Shown here piece by piece: positions 5,043 through 5,408 of a stretch of DNA of 5,408 bases. Position 1 is the first letter of the stretch. Every line of letters begins with the position of its first letter. The DNA comes from an uncultured Faecalibacterium sp. Its GTDB lineage: Bacteria > Bacillota > Clostridia > Oscillospirales > Ruminococcaceae. Under the pieces are notes generated by a model. That model saw only the letters and a program-made list of their open reading frames with translations. It did not search any database and was not told where the DNA came from. The stretch covers positions 1-5,408 of the forward strand of contig CABQER010000063.1 in assembly GCA_902463235.1 (NCBI GenBank), read 5' to 3'. The translations under genes were made by a program, and so were the position numbers.

Positions 5043-5408
5043 TGCAGCCGATGAATGTGCTCGTCATCGACGGGCAGGGCGGGGGCCTTGGCAAACAGCT
5101 GGTGGCAGCCTTGAGCACGCAGTGTCCGGAGGCACGGCTCACTGCGGTGGGCACCAACAGTCTGGCGGCAAACGCCATGCGCAAGGCCGGTGCCCTGCGT
5201 GCCGCCACCGGCGAGAATGCAGTGGCGGTGAACTGCCGCAGCGCGGATATCATCGTGGGGCCCATCGGCATCGTTATTGCGGATGCACTGCTGGGCGAGA
5301 TCACCCCCGCCATGGCCACAGCCGTGTGCCAGAGCCGTGCGACGCGGGTGCTCATCCCGGTGAACCACTGCGAAAACTATATCGTGGGTGTGCCGGAGCA
5401 GCCCATCA
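5042..5408 (+). CDS. DUF3842 family protein, partial at right edge
   Basis: The 122 visible residues match the uncharacterised DUF3842 family, common in anaerobic Firmicutes. Visible signatures are VLVIDGQGGGLGKQL (6-20), a glycine-rich loop after a first beta strand as in Rossmann-like nucleotide binders, then VGTNSLAANAMRKAGA (36-51), ATGENAV (55-61), DIIVGPIGI (69-77), LGEITPAMA (84-92) and VLIPVNHC (103-110). The family is only slightly longer than this, so a short C-terminal end is missing. The start ATG at 5042 shares its A with the TGA of the dipeptidase gene and has GAGGAG (5025-5030) 11 bases upstream. ATG 5051 would match the usual family N-terminus better but lies 20 bases from that site. 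The overlap points to translational coupling. Function is unknown; nucleotide or cofactor binding is inferred from the glycine loop only. Confidence 0.88.
   Translation, partial: MQPMNVLVIDGQGGGLGKQLVAALSTQCPEARLTAVGTNSLAANAMRKAGALRAATGENAVAVNCRSADIIVGPIGIVIADALLGEITPAMATAVCQSRATRVLIPVNHCENYIVGVPEQPI

Overview
The window looks like chromosomal DNA of a GC-rich gut Firmicute of the Oscillospiraceae/Ruminococcaceae type, most likely Faecalibacterium or a close relative. The reasons are strong GC preference at third codon positions, Gram-positive AGGAG-type ribosome binding sites before nearly every gene, sigma-A promoters with extended -10 boxes, and the protein families present (PepV-type dipeptidase, DUF3842). 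The genus is an inference from style and content, not a database match.

Layout. Positions 1-839 contain no gene I can support. They hold a dense series of inverted repeats and hairpins: a perfect 17-bp palindrome at 89-134, terminator-like hairpins near 235-270 and 357-397, and overlapping, mutually exclusive hairpins in the AT-rich stretch 420-640. They end with a good promoter at 724-752 and a short structured leader. Three plus-strand genes follow, closely spaced: a 12-helix MATE drug/Na+ antiporter (840-2216), exodeoxyribonuclease III / AP endonuclease (2236-2988), and a small PF06695 membrane protein (3039-3524). Gaps of 19 and 50 bases and no obvious promoter between them suggest one transcript. 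A second promoter at about 3559-3594 opens the next unit: a PepV/Sapep metallodipeptidase (3654-5042), whose stop codon overlaps the start of a DUF3842 protein (from 5042) cut by the right edge.

Functionally this is mostly ordinary core-genome content. The first unit pairs export (MATE and possibly the small membrane protein) with repair of abasic and oxidised DNA, which would fit a stress or genotoxin theme, but that link is inference. The second unit pairs intracellular dipeptide hydrolysis with an uncharacterised nucleotide-binding-like protein, apparently translationally coupled to it. No phage, CRISPR, insertion sequence or tRNA/rRNA gene is visible. The least explained part is the 839-base upstream region, which may carry a structured RNA, an intergenic repeat element, or stacked terminators of a gene lying to the left.
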